This document shows, in pieces, positions 14,726 to 21,868 of a stretch of 28,077 nt of DNA (the stretch's first letter is position 1; each line of letters starts with the position of its first letter). The stretch lies in NCBI GenBank assembly GCA_903853785.1, contig CAINUM010000022.1:1-28077 (forward strand). The letters run 5' to 3'. Position numbers and translations under genes: made by a program. The DNA comes from Candidatus Magasanikiibacteriota bacterium. GTDB taxonomy: Bacteria > Patescibacteriota > Patescibacteriia > Magasanikbacterales > GWA2-37-8. The notes under the pieces are model-generated. The model had not been told where the DNA came from and made no database searches. It saw nothing but the letters and a program-made list of their open reading frames with translations.

Positions 14726-15364
14726 ATGACAACAACTACCCCTATCATTAGCATAATTTTGCCCGTTTATAATCAAGGTGAATCTCTTGAGCGAGCAATC
14801 CAATCTGTATTAAAGCAAACAATTTCAAATTGGCAATTGATTATTGTAAATGATGGCTCAACAGACAATACAAAAAAAATTGCAAAAAAATATTCTGAAG
14901 AAAACTTTCAGATTATTTTTTTAGATTTAGATCATTTCGGCGCTTCAAGTGCGATAAATTCAGGTTATAAATTGTCTAAAGGATCTTATATCACAACGTT
15001 AGACGCTGACGATTATTATCACACAAACCACTTAGAGGCTAATATGAGTGATTTATTAAAAAATACTAAAATTGATTTATTGATGTCTAAAACTGAAATA
15101 CTAGGAAGCCCATATGTTGTTGATATTGAAGCTCCTGAAAAAATGATTCACCTAGATGAATGCGCTATTGGCGGAACATTTTTTGTAAAATATAATGTTT
15201 ATTCTAAAGTTGGTGGTAGGCCTCCAATCCAATTTGGTTCCGATTACTATTTTGCAAAAAATGTTTTAAAGGCTGGATATACGATATTCAAAGTAGATAG
15301 ACGGACGTATGTCTATGATCGCACGGGAAATATCTCAATCACTAAAAACGAGGAAAAGCGTTGA
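14726..15364 (+). CDS. Family 2 glycosyltransferase
   Basis: 212 residues with a complete but compact GT-A fold: ILPVYNQGESLERAIQSVL at the start, the nucleotide-binding VNDGSTDNT (41-49), the metal-binding DADD (93-96), and a C-terminal part (GSDYYFAKNVLKAGY) where the catalytic Asp is expected. There is no membrane segment. It transfers a sugar from a nucleotide donor; the acceptor is unknown. It is 12 nt after the AI-2E gene and shares with it the 10-mer AACAACTTTT just before the ATG. The gene ends in TGA before a strong bidirectional terminator. It is shorter than many family members, mostly at the C-terminus. Confidence 0.9.
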   Translation: MTTTTPIISIILPVYNQGESLERAIQSVLKQTISNWQLIIVNDGSTDNTKKIAKKYSEENFQIIFLDLDHFGASSAINSGYKLSKGSYITTLDADDYYHTNHLEANMSDLLKNTKIDLLMSKTEILGSPYVVDIEAPEKMIHLDECAIGGTFFVKYNVYSKVGGRPPIQFGSDYYFAKNVLKAGYTIFKVDRRTYVYDRTGNISITKNEEKR

Positions 15365-15381
15365 ATTATATTTTGATTATT

Positions 15382-15408
15382 AAAAAACCACCAATAGGGT
15401 GGTTTTTT
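15382..15408. terminator. Bidirectional terminator between glycosyltransferase and tRNA-fMet
   Basis: A perfect 11-bp inverted repeat (AAAAAACCACC / GGTGGTTTTTT) with a 5-nt loop. It serves the glycosyltransferase (plus) and tRNA-fMet (minus). Its ACCACC core is the same as in the 11036-11078 terminator. Confidence 0.85.
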
Positions 15409-15411
15409 TAG

Positions 15412-15485
15412 TTGCGGGGCTCGGATTTGAACCGAGAACCTTCGGGTTATGGGCCCGACGAGCTGCCTGGTTGCTCTACCCCGCG
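15412..15485 (-). tRNA. Initiator tRNA-fMet (CAU) with C33
   Basis: 74 nt, closely similar along its whole length to Escherichia coli tRNA-fMet. Initiator hallmarks are present: a C1 x A72 mismatch at the end of the acceptor stem and three G-C pairs (GGG/CCC) in the anticodon stem. The anticodon loop reads C C CAU A A: the base before the anticodon (position 33, plus-strand G at 15452) is C, not the nearly universal U. D stem, T stem (CTCGG/CCGAG) and T loop (TTCAAAT) are intact, so it is not an obvious pseudogene. The 3' CCA is not encoded. Confidence 0.95.
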
Positions 15486-15508
15486 ATATATAACGTGAAT
15501 TTAATTGG

Positions 15509-15537
15509 ATTTTACACGATTTTTTAACTTCTGTCAA
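15509..15537 (-). promoter_or_regulatory. Promoter of tRNA-fMet
   Basis: Minus strand TTGACA (15537-15532), a 17-nt spacer and TAAAAT (15514-15509), with the tRNA 5' end 24 nt downstream. Confidence 0.75.
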
Positions 15538-15538
15538 C

Positions 15539-15608
15539 AAAACAAACCGCTTGATGACCATATATTAAATATTTCAATACATGGTCATGTAATCAAGCGG
15601 TTTGTTTT
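15539..15608. terminator. Long imperfect hairpin, probable terminator of the GC-rich gene
   Basis: Arms 15539-15555 and 15592-15608 form 17 perfect pairs. After a 5-nt bulge, GACCAT/ATGGTC (15556-15561 with 15581-15586) adds 6 bp around a 19-nt AT loop. Both flanks carry T-rich runs in the exit direction (TTTGTTTTG on minus, TTTGTTTTTA on plus). On the minus strand it lies downstream of the GC-rich gene and abuts the tRNA-fMet promoter. Confidence 0.55.
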
Positions 15609-15618
15609 TATCATATCG

Positions 15619-15645
15619 CCCGGGAAGCATTCTTGCTTTCCCGGG
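15619..15645 (-). repeat. GC-rich hairpin after the first GC-rich gene
   Basis: CCCGGGAAGCA and TGCTTTCCCGGG form an 11-bp stem with one bulged base over a short loop, 18 nt after the stop of the 56-residue gene. There is no T-run next to it, so it may protect the 3' end or act together with the long hairpin at 15539-15608 rather than terminate alone. Confidence 0.55.
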
Positions 15646-15663
15646 TGTGCGTAGTCGTCCGAC

Positions 15664-15834
15664 TCAGACGCCCTCTGCTTCAACAGAGGCTACAAATTCA
15701 TCAGACACTTCGTCAAAGCGCACTGCCAGCACCTCGTGACCTTGTGCCACAAAATACTGCAAAGCAGTTTCGAGCGTGAGCTCGCCCTTTGAAACTCGCA
15801 CTTCGACATTCACTGATCCACGGTTGTGAGCCAT
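15664..15834 (-). CDS. GC-rich small gene with Shine-Dalgarno, function unknown
   Basis: 56 residues (MAHNRGSVNVEVRVSKGELT...), start chosen at 15834 because GGAGGT lies 6 nt before it; a longer frame from 15876 would include the -10. It is acidic, with a predicted beta strand (NVEVRV), a helix (LETALQYFVAQ) and a further strand (EVLAVRFDEV). No family is recognised. Codon choice (GAG, CTC, CGC, GCC) and base composition differ sharply from the AT-rich neighbours. It has its own promoter, a leader hairpin and downstream hairpins, i.e. a complete self-contained unit between two tRNA genes. The composition suggests acquisition from outside. Coding is supported by promoter, SD and start being in proper order. 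Confidence 0.7.
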   Translation of the reverse strand: MAHNRGSVNVEVRVSKGELTLETALQYFVAQGHEVLAVRFDEVSDEFVASVEAEGV

Positions 15835-15860
15835 GACAGACCTCCAATCCCGCACGCGGG
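15835..15860 (-). promoter_or_regulatory. Leader hairpin plus Shine-Dalgarno of the first GC-rich gene
   Basis: On the minus strand a hairpin CCCGC-GT-GCGGG (15860-15849), then GGAGGT (15845-15840), then 5 nt and the ATG. The core CGCGTGCG recurs at the same position before the second GC-rich gene (22140-22151). Confidence 0.7.
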
Positions 15861-15867
15861 TACCAAC

Positions 15868-15895
15868 ATTATACACAATTTTATCTAGAAATCAA
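15868..15895 (-). promoter_or_regulatory. Promoter of the first GC-rich gene
   Basis: Minus strand TTGATT (15895-15890), a 16-nt spacer and TATAAT (15873-15868). The start near 15861 coincides with the beginning of the GC-rich hairpin leader. Confidence 0.7.
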
Positions 15896-15920
15896 GGGTT
15901 CTGCTGATAATAATATAAAA

Positions 15921-15943
15921 AAAACACTCAATTTGAGTGTTTT
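15921..15943 (-). terminator. Terminator after tRNA-Gly(GCC)
   Basis: A 10-bp hairpin AAAACACTCA / TGAGTGTTTT with a 3-nt loop, the minus strand continuing into further T residues. It lies just beyond the tRNA 3' end. Confidence 0.75.
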
Positions 15944-15946
15944 TAG

Positions 15947-16019
<73 letters not shown>

Positions 16020-16031
16020 ATAACGATAATT

Positions 16032-16060
16032 ATTATATAAATTATTGAACAATTTGTCAA
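16032..16060 (-). promoter_or_regulatory. Consensus promoter of tRNA-Gly(GCC)
   Basis: Minus strand TTGACA (16060-16055), exactly 17 nt, then TATAAT (16037-16032): a full-consensus sigma70-type promoter whose predicted start is about 6 nt before the tRNA. Confidence 0.85.
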
Positions 16061-16086
16061 TGCCTACGGACTTTTTTTTGCATTTC

Positions 16087-16095
16087 TGATATAAT
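16087..16095 (+). promoter_or_regulatory. Extended -10 promoter of mgtA
   Basis: TGATATAAT at 16087-16095, with no good -35 at 17 nt upstream. The ATG follows 23 nt after the -10. The leader is too short for a magnesium riboswitch like the M-box. Confidence 0.6.
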
Positions 16096-16118
16096 AACAA
16101 AAAATATAATAAACAATT

Positions 16119-18755
16119 ATGCCAAAATTCAAACATCTTTTATCTCATAGCACAAAAAAAGCCTCACACACCAAACAACCGCTGACTAATACAGAAACAA
16201 TCAAACTGAATGCTCTAGCATGCCTTCCGCTAAACAGATTACTTAAACAATTTCAGACTACTCTAAATATTGGTTTAAGCGAAGCTGAGGCCAAACGTCG
16301 ATTAATAAAATTTGGGAAAAATGAAGCAGTCGTAGAAAAAAAGGTTTTTTGGCCAAAATTACTTTTTAATAATTTGCGAGATCCTCTCAGTATATTGCTG
16401 GTGGTTTTAGCATTTATATCCTTTTTAACAAAAGATTACAAAGCTACTTTAATGATCGGGATCATGGTAACACTCAGTGTATTTTTAAGATTTTTTCAAG
16501 AAATTAAAGCAGATAAAGCCGCTAAAGAACTCAAGGCTATGGTGCATACGACGGCCAAAGTAGTTAGACTTGGGAAAATAGCTGATCTTCCTCTCGCCTC
16601 TCTAGTACCTGGCGATATAGTACACCTTTCAGCCGGCGATATGGTACCGGCAGATGTTATTTTGTTATCTTCGAAAAATTTATTCGTAAATCAAGCTACC
16701 CTGACCGGTGAATCTTTACCAGTAGAAAAAAACCCGAACATTCATACTCAAGAAGATTGTAATCCCTTGGAGTTAAAAAGTGTTTGTTTTCTTGGTACTA
16801 ATATTGAAGTTGGAAGTGCTGTCGCCTTAGTGGTGTCTACAGGTAAAAATACATACCTAGGAGCGATCGCAAAGGAACTTACAGATATCGAACCGCCTAC
16901 AAACTTTGATATTGGTGTTAAAAAATTCACATGGTTAATAATGACTTTTATATTAATCATGGTTCCGTCTGTATTTCTGATCAATGGATTGACTAAAGGT
17001 AATTGGTTGGAAGCAATGATTTTTGCTTTAGCGGTCGCCGTTGGCCTGGCACCAGAAATGTTGCCAATGATTGTAGCGGTAAATCTTTCCAAAGGAGCAC
17101 TAAACATGTCGAGAAAAAAAGTAATTGTAAAACACCTCAATTCAGTTCAAAATTTTGGTTCAATGGATGTTTTGTGTACAGACAAAACCGGAACTATCAC
17201 CGAAGGAAAAGTAGTACTTGAAAAATATTTGAATGTTAATGGTGAAGCTGATGAAACAGTTTTGAATTATGCATTTATAAATAGTTTTTTTCAAACTGGT
17301 CTAAACAATTTAATGGATGCCTCTATTTTAAAACATACTGAAGTTTTAAAAAATATTGGATTAGGAAAAAATTATACCAAAATAGATGAGATACCTTTTG
17401 ATTTTAATCGTCGACGCATGTCGGTAGTTGTTGAGAACAACCTCCATGAACATGTTTTGGTTTGCAAAGGTGCTCTAGAAGAAATCATGGCTGATACTAC
17501 CCATATTCAAATTGATGGAAAAATTTCACCTATATTAAGTGCAAAATCAAAAATAAAAAAAGATATTGAGGATAAATTGAACTGCGAAGGCTTCCGTGTA
17601 GTTGCTATCGCATATAAAAAAGAACCAGCCAATAAAATTAAATATACCACTGAAGACGAAAATGGTTTGATATTATTAGGGTTTTTAGCTTTCTTAGATC
17701 CGGCCAAAGCTACTGCCAAAGCTACGATCGCCAATTTAGAAGCAAATGGAATTAAGGTTATGGTTCTAACCGGAGACAATGAATTGGTAACAAAAAAAAT
17801 ATGTTCCGATGTCGGCTTAGAAACCGATAACATTATTCTTGGTAGTGATATAAAAAATCTTGATCTTGAACAATTAAAAATTGCCATTAAGGACAAACAA
17901 ATTTTTGCTAAATTAACTCCGCTTGATAAAGAACGGATTGTTCAGGCTTTGCGCGCTATGGGTCATGTGGTTGGTTTCATGGGTGACGGCATTAATGATG
18001 CGCCAGCACTAAGAGCGGCCGATATTGGCATCTCCGTTGATAGTGCTGCAGACATCGCCAAAGAATCGTCAGATATTATTTTGTTAGAAAAGAGTTTAGC
18101 CGTACTGCAAGATGGTGTTTTGGAAGGCAGAAAAATATTTGGTAATATTGTTAAATATATTGAAATGTCAGCTAGTTCAAATTTTGGCAACATGTTTAGT
18201 GTGGTTGGAGCTAGTATTTTTTTACCATTCTTACCAATGCTTCCAATACAAATTCTGACCAATAATCTATTATACGATTTATCACAAACTGCCATACCTA
18301 CAGACAAAATTGATCCAGAATTTTTAATCAAACCAAGACGTTGGGAAATTAAAATGATAAAAAAATTCATTCTTTTTATCGGACCAATTAGTTCAATTTT
18401 TGATTTTGCAACTTATGGAGTAATGTGGTTTGTTTTTAAAGGCTATTTGAATCCATCGTTATTTCAAACTGGTTGGTTCGTAGAATCCTTGGTATCCCAG
18501 ACACTAATCATCTATATCATCCGCACAAACAAAATACCATTTATTCAAAGCTGGCCTTCAAAAACACTGCTTATCGCCACCCTCTCTATAGTAGCCATTG
18601 GTTGCTATTTACCATTTTCTCCTTTAGCTGGTGCCTTGAAATTCTCTCCATTACCATTGTTGTATTGGGGTATTCTTTCTATCATGATAGAAATATATTT
18701 CATCCTTACCCAAACTATAAAAACCTGGTTTAATCGTCGCTACCAAACAGAATAA
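16119..18755 (+). CDS. mgtA: Magnesium-translocating P-type ATPase (P3B type)
   Basis: 878 residues, near the usual length of MgtA. It imports Mg2+ across the cytoplasmic membrane using ATP. It has an N-terminal cytoplasmic part (1-80), helices M1-M2 (about 88-120), the actuator TGES (196-199), M4 with the family-typical GLAPEMLPMIV (309-318), the phosphorylated Asp355 in DKTGT, the nucleotide-binding CKGALEEI, the hinge GDGINDAPA (near 620) and six C-terminal helices. APEMLP in M4, rather than the PEGLP/PEALP of calcium and sodium pumps, points to MgtA. The gene stands alone on the plus strand, 16 bp before the first zinc-operon operator; I see no terminator hairpin after it, so readthrough into znuA is possible. 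Confidence 0.93.
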   Translation: MPKFKHLLSHSTKKASHTKQPLTNTETIKLNALACLPLNRLLKQFQTTLNIGLSEAEAKRRLIKFGKNEAVVEKKVFWPKLLFNNLRDPLSILLVVLAFISFLTKDYKATLMIGIMVTLSVFLRFFQEIKADKAAKELKAMVHTTAKVVRLGKIADLPLASLVPGDIVHLSAGDMVPADVILLSSKNLFVNQATLTGESLPVEKNPNIHTQEDCNPLELKSVCFLGTNIEVGSAVALVVSTGKNTYLGAIAKELTDIEPPTNFDIGVKKFTWLIMTFILIMVPSVFLINGLTKGNWLEAMIFALAVAVGLAPEMLPMIVAVNLSKGALNMSRKKVIVKHLNSVQNFGSMDVLCTDKTGTITEGKVVLEKYLNVNGEADETVLNYAFINSFFQTGLNNLMDASILKHTEVLKNIGLGKNYTKIDEIPFDFNRRRMSVVVENNLHEHVLVCKGALEEIMADTTHIQIDGKISPILSAKSKIKKDIEDKLNCEGFRVVAIAYKKEPANKIKYTTEDENGLILLGFLAFLDPAKATAKATIANLEANGIKVMVLTGDNELVTKKICSDVGLETDNIILGSDIKNLDLEQLKIAIKDKQIFAKLTPLDKERIVQALRAMGHVVGFMGDGINDAPALRAADIGISVDSAADIAKESSDIILLEKSLAVLQDGVLEGRKIFGNIVKYIEMSASSNFGNMFSVVGASIFLPFLPMLPIQILTNNLLYDLSQTAIPTDKIDPEFLIKPRRWEIKMIKKFILFIGPISSIFDFATYGVMWFVFKGYLNPSLFQTGWFVESLVSQTLIIYIIRTNKIPFIQSWPSKTLLIATLSIVAIGCYLPFSPLAGALKFSPLPLLYWGILSIMIEIYFILTQTIKTWFNRRYQTE

Positions 18756-18770
18756 TAATAAATTTATAAA

Positions 18771-18785
18771 TGCAACTAAGTTGCG
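18771..18785. promoter_or_regulatory. Upstream Fur-family operator (box 1)
   Basis: TGCAACT-A-AGTTGCG, a 7-1-7 inverted repeat with one mismatch at the last base, 68 bp upstream of box 2 and 20 bp before the -35 of znuA. Confidence 0.65.
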
Positions 18786-18804
18786 TTTATCCCCAACTTC
18801 CATA

Positions 18805-18833
18805 TTGACTTTCACCACAAATAATGGTAATCT
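18805..18833 (+). promoter_or_regulatory. Promoter of the zinc uptake operon
   Basis: TTGACT (18805-18810), a 17-nt spacer and TAATCT (18828-18833). The predicted start near 18840 lies inside operator box 2. Confidence 0.7.
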
Positions 18834-18838
18834 TTAGT

Positions 18839-18853
18839 TGCAACTAAGTTGCA
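18839..18853. promoter_or_regulatory. Fur-family operator over the znuA start site (box 2)
   Basis: TGCAACT-A-AGTTGCA, a perfect 7-1-7 palindrome, the architecture bound by Fur/Zur/PerR dimers. It begins 5 bp after the -10, where a bound repressor would block initiation. The regulator encoded at the end of the same operon is the obvious candidate. Confidence 0.75.
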
Positions 18854-18865
18854 TTAAATATCAAA

Positions 18866-19792
18866 ATGTCAAAAATAAATAGTTACAAGATTGCAATTAT
18901 CGGCTTGGTCATTTTAATGGTCGGACTTTTTGCATTTCTTTTGAGCTCTATATCCAAACACAAACTCTCAAACAGAACAACAAATTTACGACTTCAGATT
19001 GTAACATCATTTTATCCTATATATTTTTTTACCACTCAGATTGTTCAAAACAAAGCTGATGTTCACAATATAACCCCAGCAGGTGCCGAACCGCATGATT
19101 ACGAACCAACCTCTCGGGACATGGCTAAAATAGAAAACAGCGACATTCTTATTATTAATGGAGGTAAATTTGAAGGTTGGTCAGAAAATATAAAAAATAT
19201 TCTTAACGGCCAAAATTCCACTATATTAAATATATCCGAAAATTTATTGGCCCAAAACATCGGTGGCAGTGATCCACATTTTTGGCTAGATCCAGTGCTG
19301 GCCAAAAATGAAGTAGATATAATTACCAAAAAATTAATTGAAAAAGATCCGGTTAATTTCCAGTTCTATTCAGATAATTCCAAAATTTTAATTAAAAAAT
19401 TGGATAATTTAAATAATGAATTTATTTTGGGATTAGCTAACTGTAAAAACAGAGAGATTATCACCTCTCATTCTGCCTTTGGTTATTTGGCGCACGAATA
19501 CGGATTGAACCAAACTTCGGTTTCTGGACTATCCCCTGATGAAGAACCGTCTCCAAAAAAAATTGCGGAGATTGCCAAATATGCACGAGACAACAAAGTT
19601 CAATACATATTCTTTGAAAGTTTAGTCAGTCCAAAACTAGCCGAGACTATCGCTCAAGAAATCAGAGCCAAAACACTTGTTCTAAATCCGATTGAAGGTA
19701 TTACTGAAAAAGAAATTGTAGACGGAAAAAATTATTTTACTGAAATGCAACAAAATTTAATCAATCTTAAAATTGCTTTACAATGTCAATAA
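18866..19792 (+). CDS. znuA: Zinc ABC transporter substrate-binding protein
   Basis: 308 residues of the cluster 9 metal-binding family. The likely ligands are His77 (AEPHDYEP), His138 (DPHFWLDP) and His202 (TSHSAFGYLAHEYG), with Glu251 (FFESLVSP) nearby. Three histidines, rather than Glu in the third place as in manganese binders, favour zinc. The His-rich loop of many ZnuA proteins is missing. The N-terminus is a hydrophobic helix (9-28) without a lipobox cysteine, so the protein is probably anchored by this helix. First gene of the operon; its end overlaps znuC by 10 nt. Controlled by the 7-1-7 operators upstream. Confidence 0.92.
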   Translation: MSKINSYKIAIIGLVILMVGLFAFLLSSISKHKLSNRTTNLRLQIVTSFYPIYFFTTQIVQNKADVHNITPAGAEPHDYEPTSRDMAKIENSDILIINGGKFEGWSENIKNILNGQNSTILNISENLLAQNIGGSDPHFWLDPVLAKNEVDIITKKLIEKDPVNFQFYSDNSKILIKKLDNLNNEFILGLANCKNREIITSHSAFGYLAHEYGLNQTSVSGLSPDEEPSPKKIAEIAKYARDNKVQYIFFESLVSPKLAETIAQEIRAKTLVLNPIEGITEKEIVDGKNYFTEMQQNLINLKIALQCQ

Positions 19793-20544
19793 ACCACCAA
19801 AAAAATATAATTGAGGTTAAAAATATATCATTTTCCTATGGTGATGTTGAAGTATTGAAAAATATTACTCTGGATATTCACAAAGGAGATTACATCAGTT
19901 TAATTGGTCCAAACGGTGGTGGCAAAACCACCCTACTCAAAATTATGCTTGGCCTAATAACTCCCCAAATAGGTGAAGTAAAATTATTTGGAAAAAATAT
20001 TAATAATTTTAAAGACTGGTCAAAATTTGGTTACGTACCACAAAAGGCAATCAACTTTGATCCACTTTTCCCTGTTACAGTTAGAGAAGTTGTTGCTATG
20101 GGTCGTTATGGAAAAAAAGGATTACTTAAATGGTTGAACAAAAAAGACCAAGAAATTATTGATGGTGCTTTAGCTCAGGTAGAAATGACCGACCACGCTA
20201 ATAGACTTATTGGCAATTTATCTAGCGGACAACAACAGCGAGTTTTTATTGCTCGAGCCCTAGCCGGTGAGCCCGAGGTGATATTTTTGGACGAACCAAC
20301 TGTTGGGGTAGATGTAAAAAATCAAGAAGAATTTTATGCTTTGCTCACACATCTAAATACCAAACTAAATATTACACTAATTATCATTTCACATGATGTT
20401 GATGTTATATCGCATCAAGTTACCGAACTAGCGTGTTTAAATCAAACATTGGTATATCACGGTGAGCCAAAGAAATTTATGAAAGGACACTATCTGGATG
20501 AACTCTACGGGGAAAGTGCCCGCTTTGTAGCTCATAACCACTAA
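19783..20544 (+). CDS. znuC: Zinc ABC transporter ATP-binding protein
   Basis: 253 residues with the full ABC set: Walker A GPNGGGKTT (about 44-52), Q-loop VPQKA, signature LSSGQQQ, Walker B VIFLDEP followed by TVGVD, and the switch His in IISHDVD. It energises the transporter formed with ZnuB. It overlaps the end of znuA by 10 nt and lies 4 nt before znuB, so expression is probably coupled. Confidence 0.94.
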   Translation: MSINHQKNIIEVKNISFSYGDVEVLKNITLDIHKGDYISLIGPNGGGKTTLLKIMLGLITPQIGEVKLFGKNINNFKDWSKFGYVPQKAINFDPLFPVTVREVVAMGRYGKKGLLKWLNKKDQEIIDGALAQVEMTDHANRLIGNLSSGQQQRVFIARALAGEPEVIFLDEPTVGVDVKNQEEFYALLTHLNTKLNITLIIISHDVDVISHQVTELACLNQTLVYHGEPKKFMKGHYLDELYGESARFVAHNH

Positions 20545-20548
20545 TTTT

Positions 20549-21355
20549 ATGTTCGAAATTTTTCAATATGGATTCATTGTCCGTGGACTTGAAGCTGGAA
20601 TATTAATCGGTTTAATTGCTCCACTGATTGGCATTTTTTTGGTGTTACGACGTTATTCACTAATCGCTGATACTCTTGCTCATGTGTCTTTGGCTGGTGT
20701 GGCTGTTGGATTGTTGTTTAAAATCAATCCATTATGGACGGCGCTTGGCGCTTCGGCACTCTCCTCTATCGCCATTGAACGTTTACGCATTAGTAAAAAA
20801 ATATATGGCGAAACTGCACTTTCAATTTTTCTTTCGGGCAGTCTGGCATTAGCCGTAGTAATTATTGGGTTAGCTCATGGTTTTAGTGTAGATTTATTTA
20901 GCTATCTTTTTGGAAGCATTATTACTGTAAAACAAACTGATGTATTTCTGATATTCGGACTTGGTGCTCTAATCGCCATTTCCATTTTAATTTTTTACAA
21001 AGAATTGGTTTATATTGCTTTTGACGAAGAAGCTGCCACTGTCGCTGGATTACCAGTAAAATTGTTTAATACTTTATTTGTTTTGTTGGCAGCGATTATG
21101 ATCGCTATTTCTATTCCAATCATCGGTATACTATTGATTTCCGCTTTATTAGTTTTACCAACCATCACCGCTTTACAACTTAAAAAAGGTTTTAAAACTA
21201 CTTTATTGTGGGCAGAAATAATTTCAATTTTTTCTATCATTTCTGGAATCATCACCTCTTTCTATTTAAATATTTCTTCCGGCGGAACTATTGTTTTAAT
21301 AATGTTGGCGATTTTTGGTGTAGTATTATTAATAAAAAACTATGACAAAAAATAA
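20549..21355 (+). CDS. znuB: Zinc ABC transporter permease
   Basis: 268 residues of the ABC-3 metal permease family, with about eight hydrophobic helices. The family features LAPLIGIFLVLRRYSLIADTLAHVSLAGVAVG near the start and DEEAATVAGLPV in the middle are evident. The gene's 3' end overlaps the regulator gene by 14 nt. Confidence 0.94.
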   Translation: MFEIFQYGFIVRGLEAGILIGLIAPLIGIFLVLRRYSLIADTLAHVSLAGVAVGLLFKINPLWTALGASALSSIAIERLRISKKIYGETALSIFLSGSLALAVVIIGLAHGFSVDLFSYLFGSIITVKQTDVFLIFGLGALIAISILIFYKELVYIAFDEEAATVAGLPVKLFNTLFVLLAAIMIAISIPIIGILLISALLVLPTITALQLKKGFKTTLLWAEIISIFSIISGIITSFYLNISSGGTIVLIMLAIFGVVLLIKNYDKK

Positions 21356-21740
21356 TACTCGCACCACTCCGATTCGCACCGCTATATTAGAAATATTATC
21401 CAAAATAAAAAAACCTTTAACTACTCAAGAGATATTATGCGCGTTAGATAAAAAAAATATCAACGCAAACAAAACTACCGTTTATAGACAGCTCGAATCA
21501 CTAAAGAAAAACCATCTGGTGAATGAGGTTCATTTCAATGATCGAAACACCAGGTATGAAATAAATGAAGAGGGCTCTCATCACCATCATCTAGTCTGCA
21601 TAAAATGCAAAAAGGTAGACGATATATCTTTGCCGGAAGATCTACATGATCAGGAAAAAATAGTTTTAAAAAAAAATAATTTTAAGGTACTTCAACATTA
21701 CTTGGAATTTTTTGGGCTTTGCAAAAATTGCCACAAATAA
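21342..21740 (+). CDS. zur: Fur-family regulator, probably Zur
   Basis: 132 residues. The N-terminal winged helix (about 8-70) contains the recognition helix NANKTTVYRQLESLKKN. The dimerisation part has the His cluster HHHH (80-83) and two CxxC pairs (Cys86/Cys89, Cys127/Cys130) that hold the structural zinc. It is the last gene of the znuACB operon, overlapping znuB by 14 nt, so a zinc sensor is the best reading and autoregulation through the palindromes is likely. Fur or PerR specificity cannot be excluded from sequence alone. Confidence 0.88.
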   Translation: MTKNNTRTTPIRTAILEILSKIKKPLTTQEILCALDKKNINANKTTVYRQLESLKKNHLVNEVHFNDRNTRYEINEEGSHHHHLVCIKCKKVDDISLPEDLHDQEKIVLKKNNFKVLQHYLEFFGLCKNCHK

Positions 21741-21746
21741 AAAATC

Positions 21747-21807
21747 ACCGACCACACTACTCTATATCCAAATTTTAGATACAAAGTAGTTTGGTGGTCG
21801 ATGATTC
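21747..21807 (-). terminator. Long imperfect hairpin between zur and the second GC-rich gene
   Basis: ATCACCGACCAC...ACTACT pairs with AGTAGT...GTGGTCGATGAT with a few mismatches. On the minus strand it is followed by TTTTTTATTTG, so it best fits termination of the GC-rich gene; the plus side (ATTCTTCC) has only a weak T-run. Confidence 0.65.
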
Positions 21808-21868
21808 TTCCTCCTTCCTACCCACCCCTGTTTCAGGGTGGTCCAGTTGAAGTTCGCACACTCCCTCC

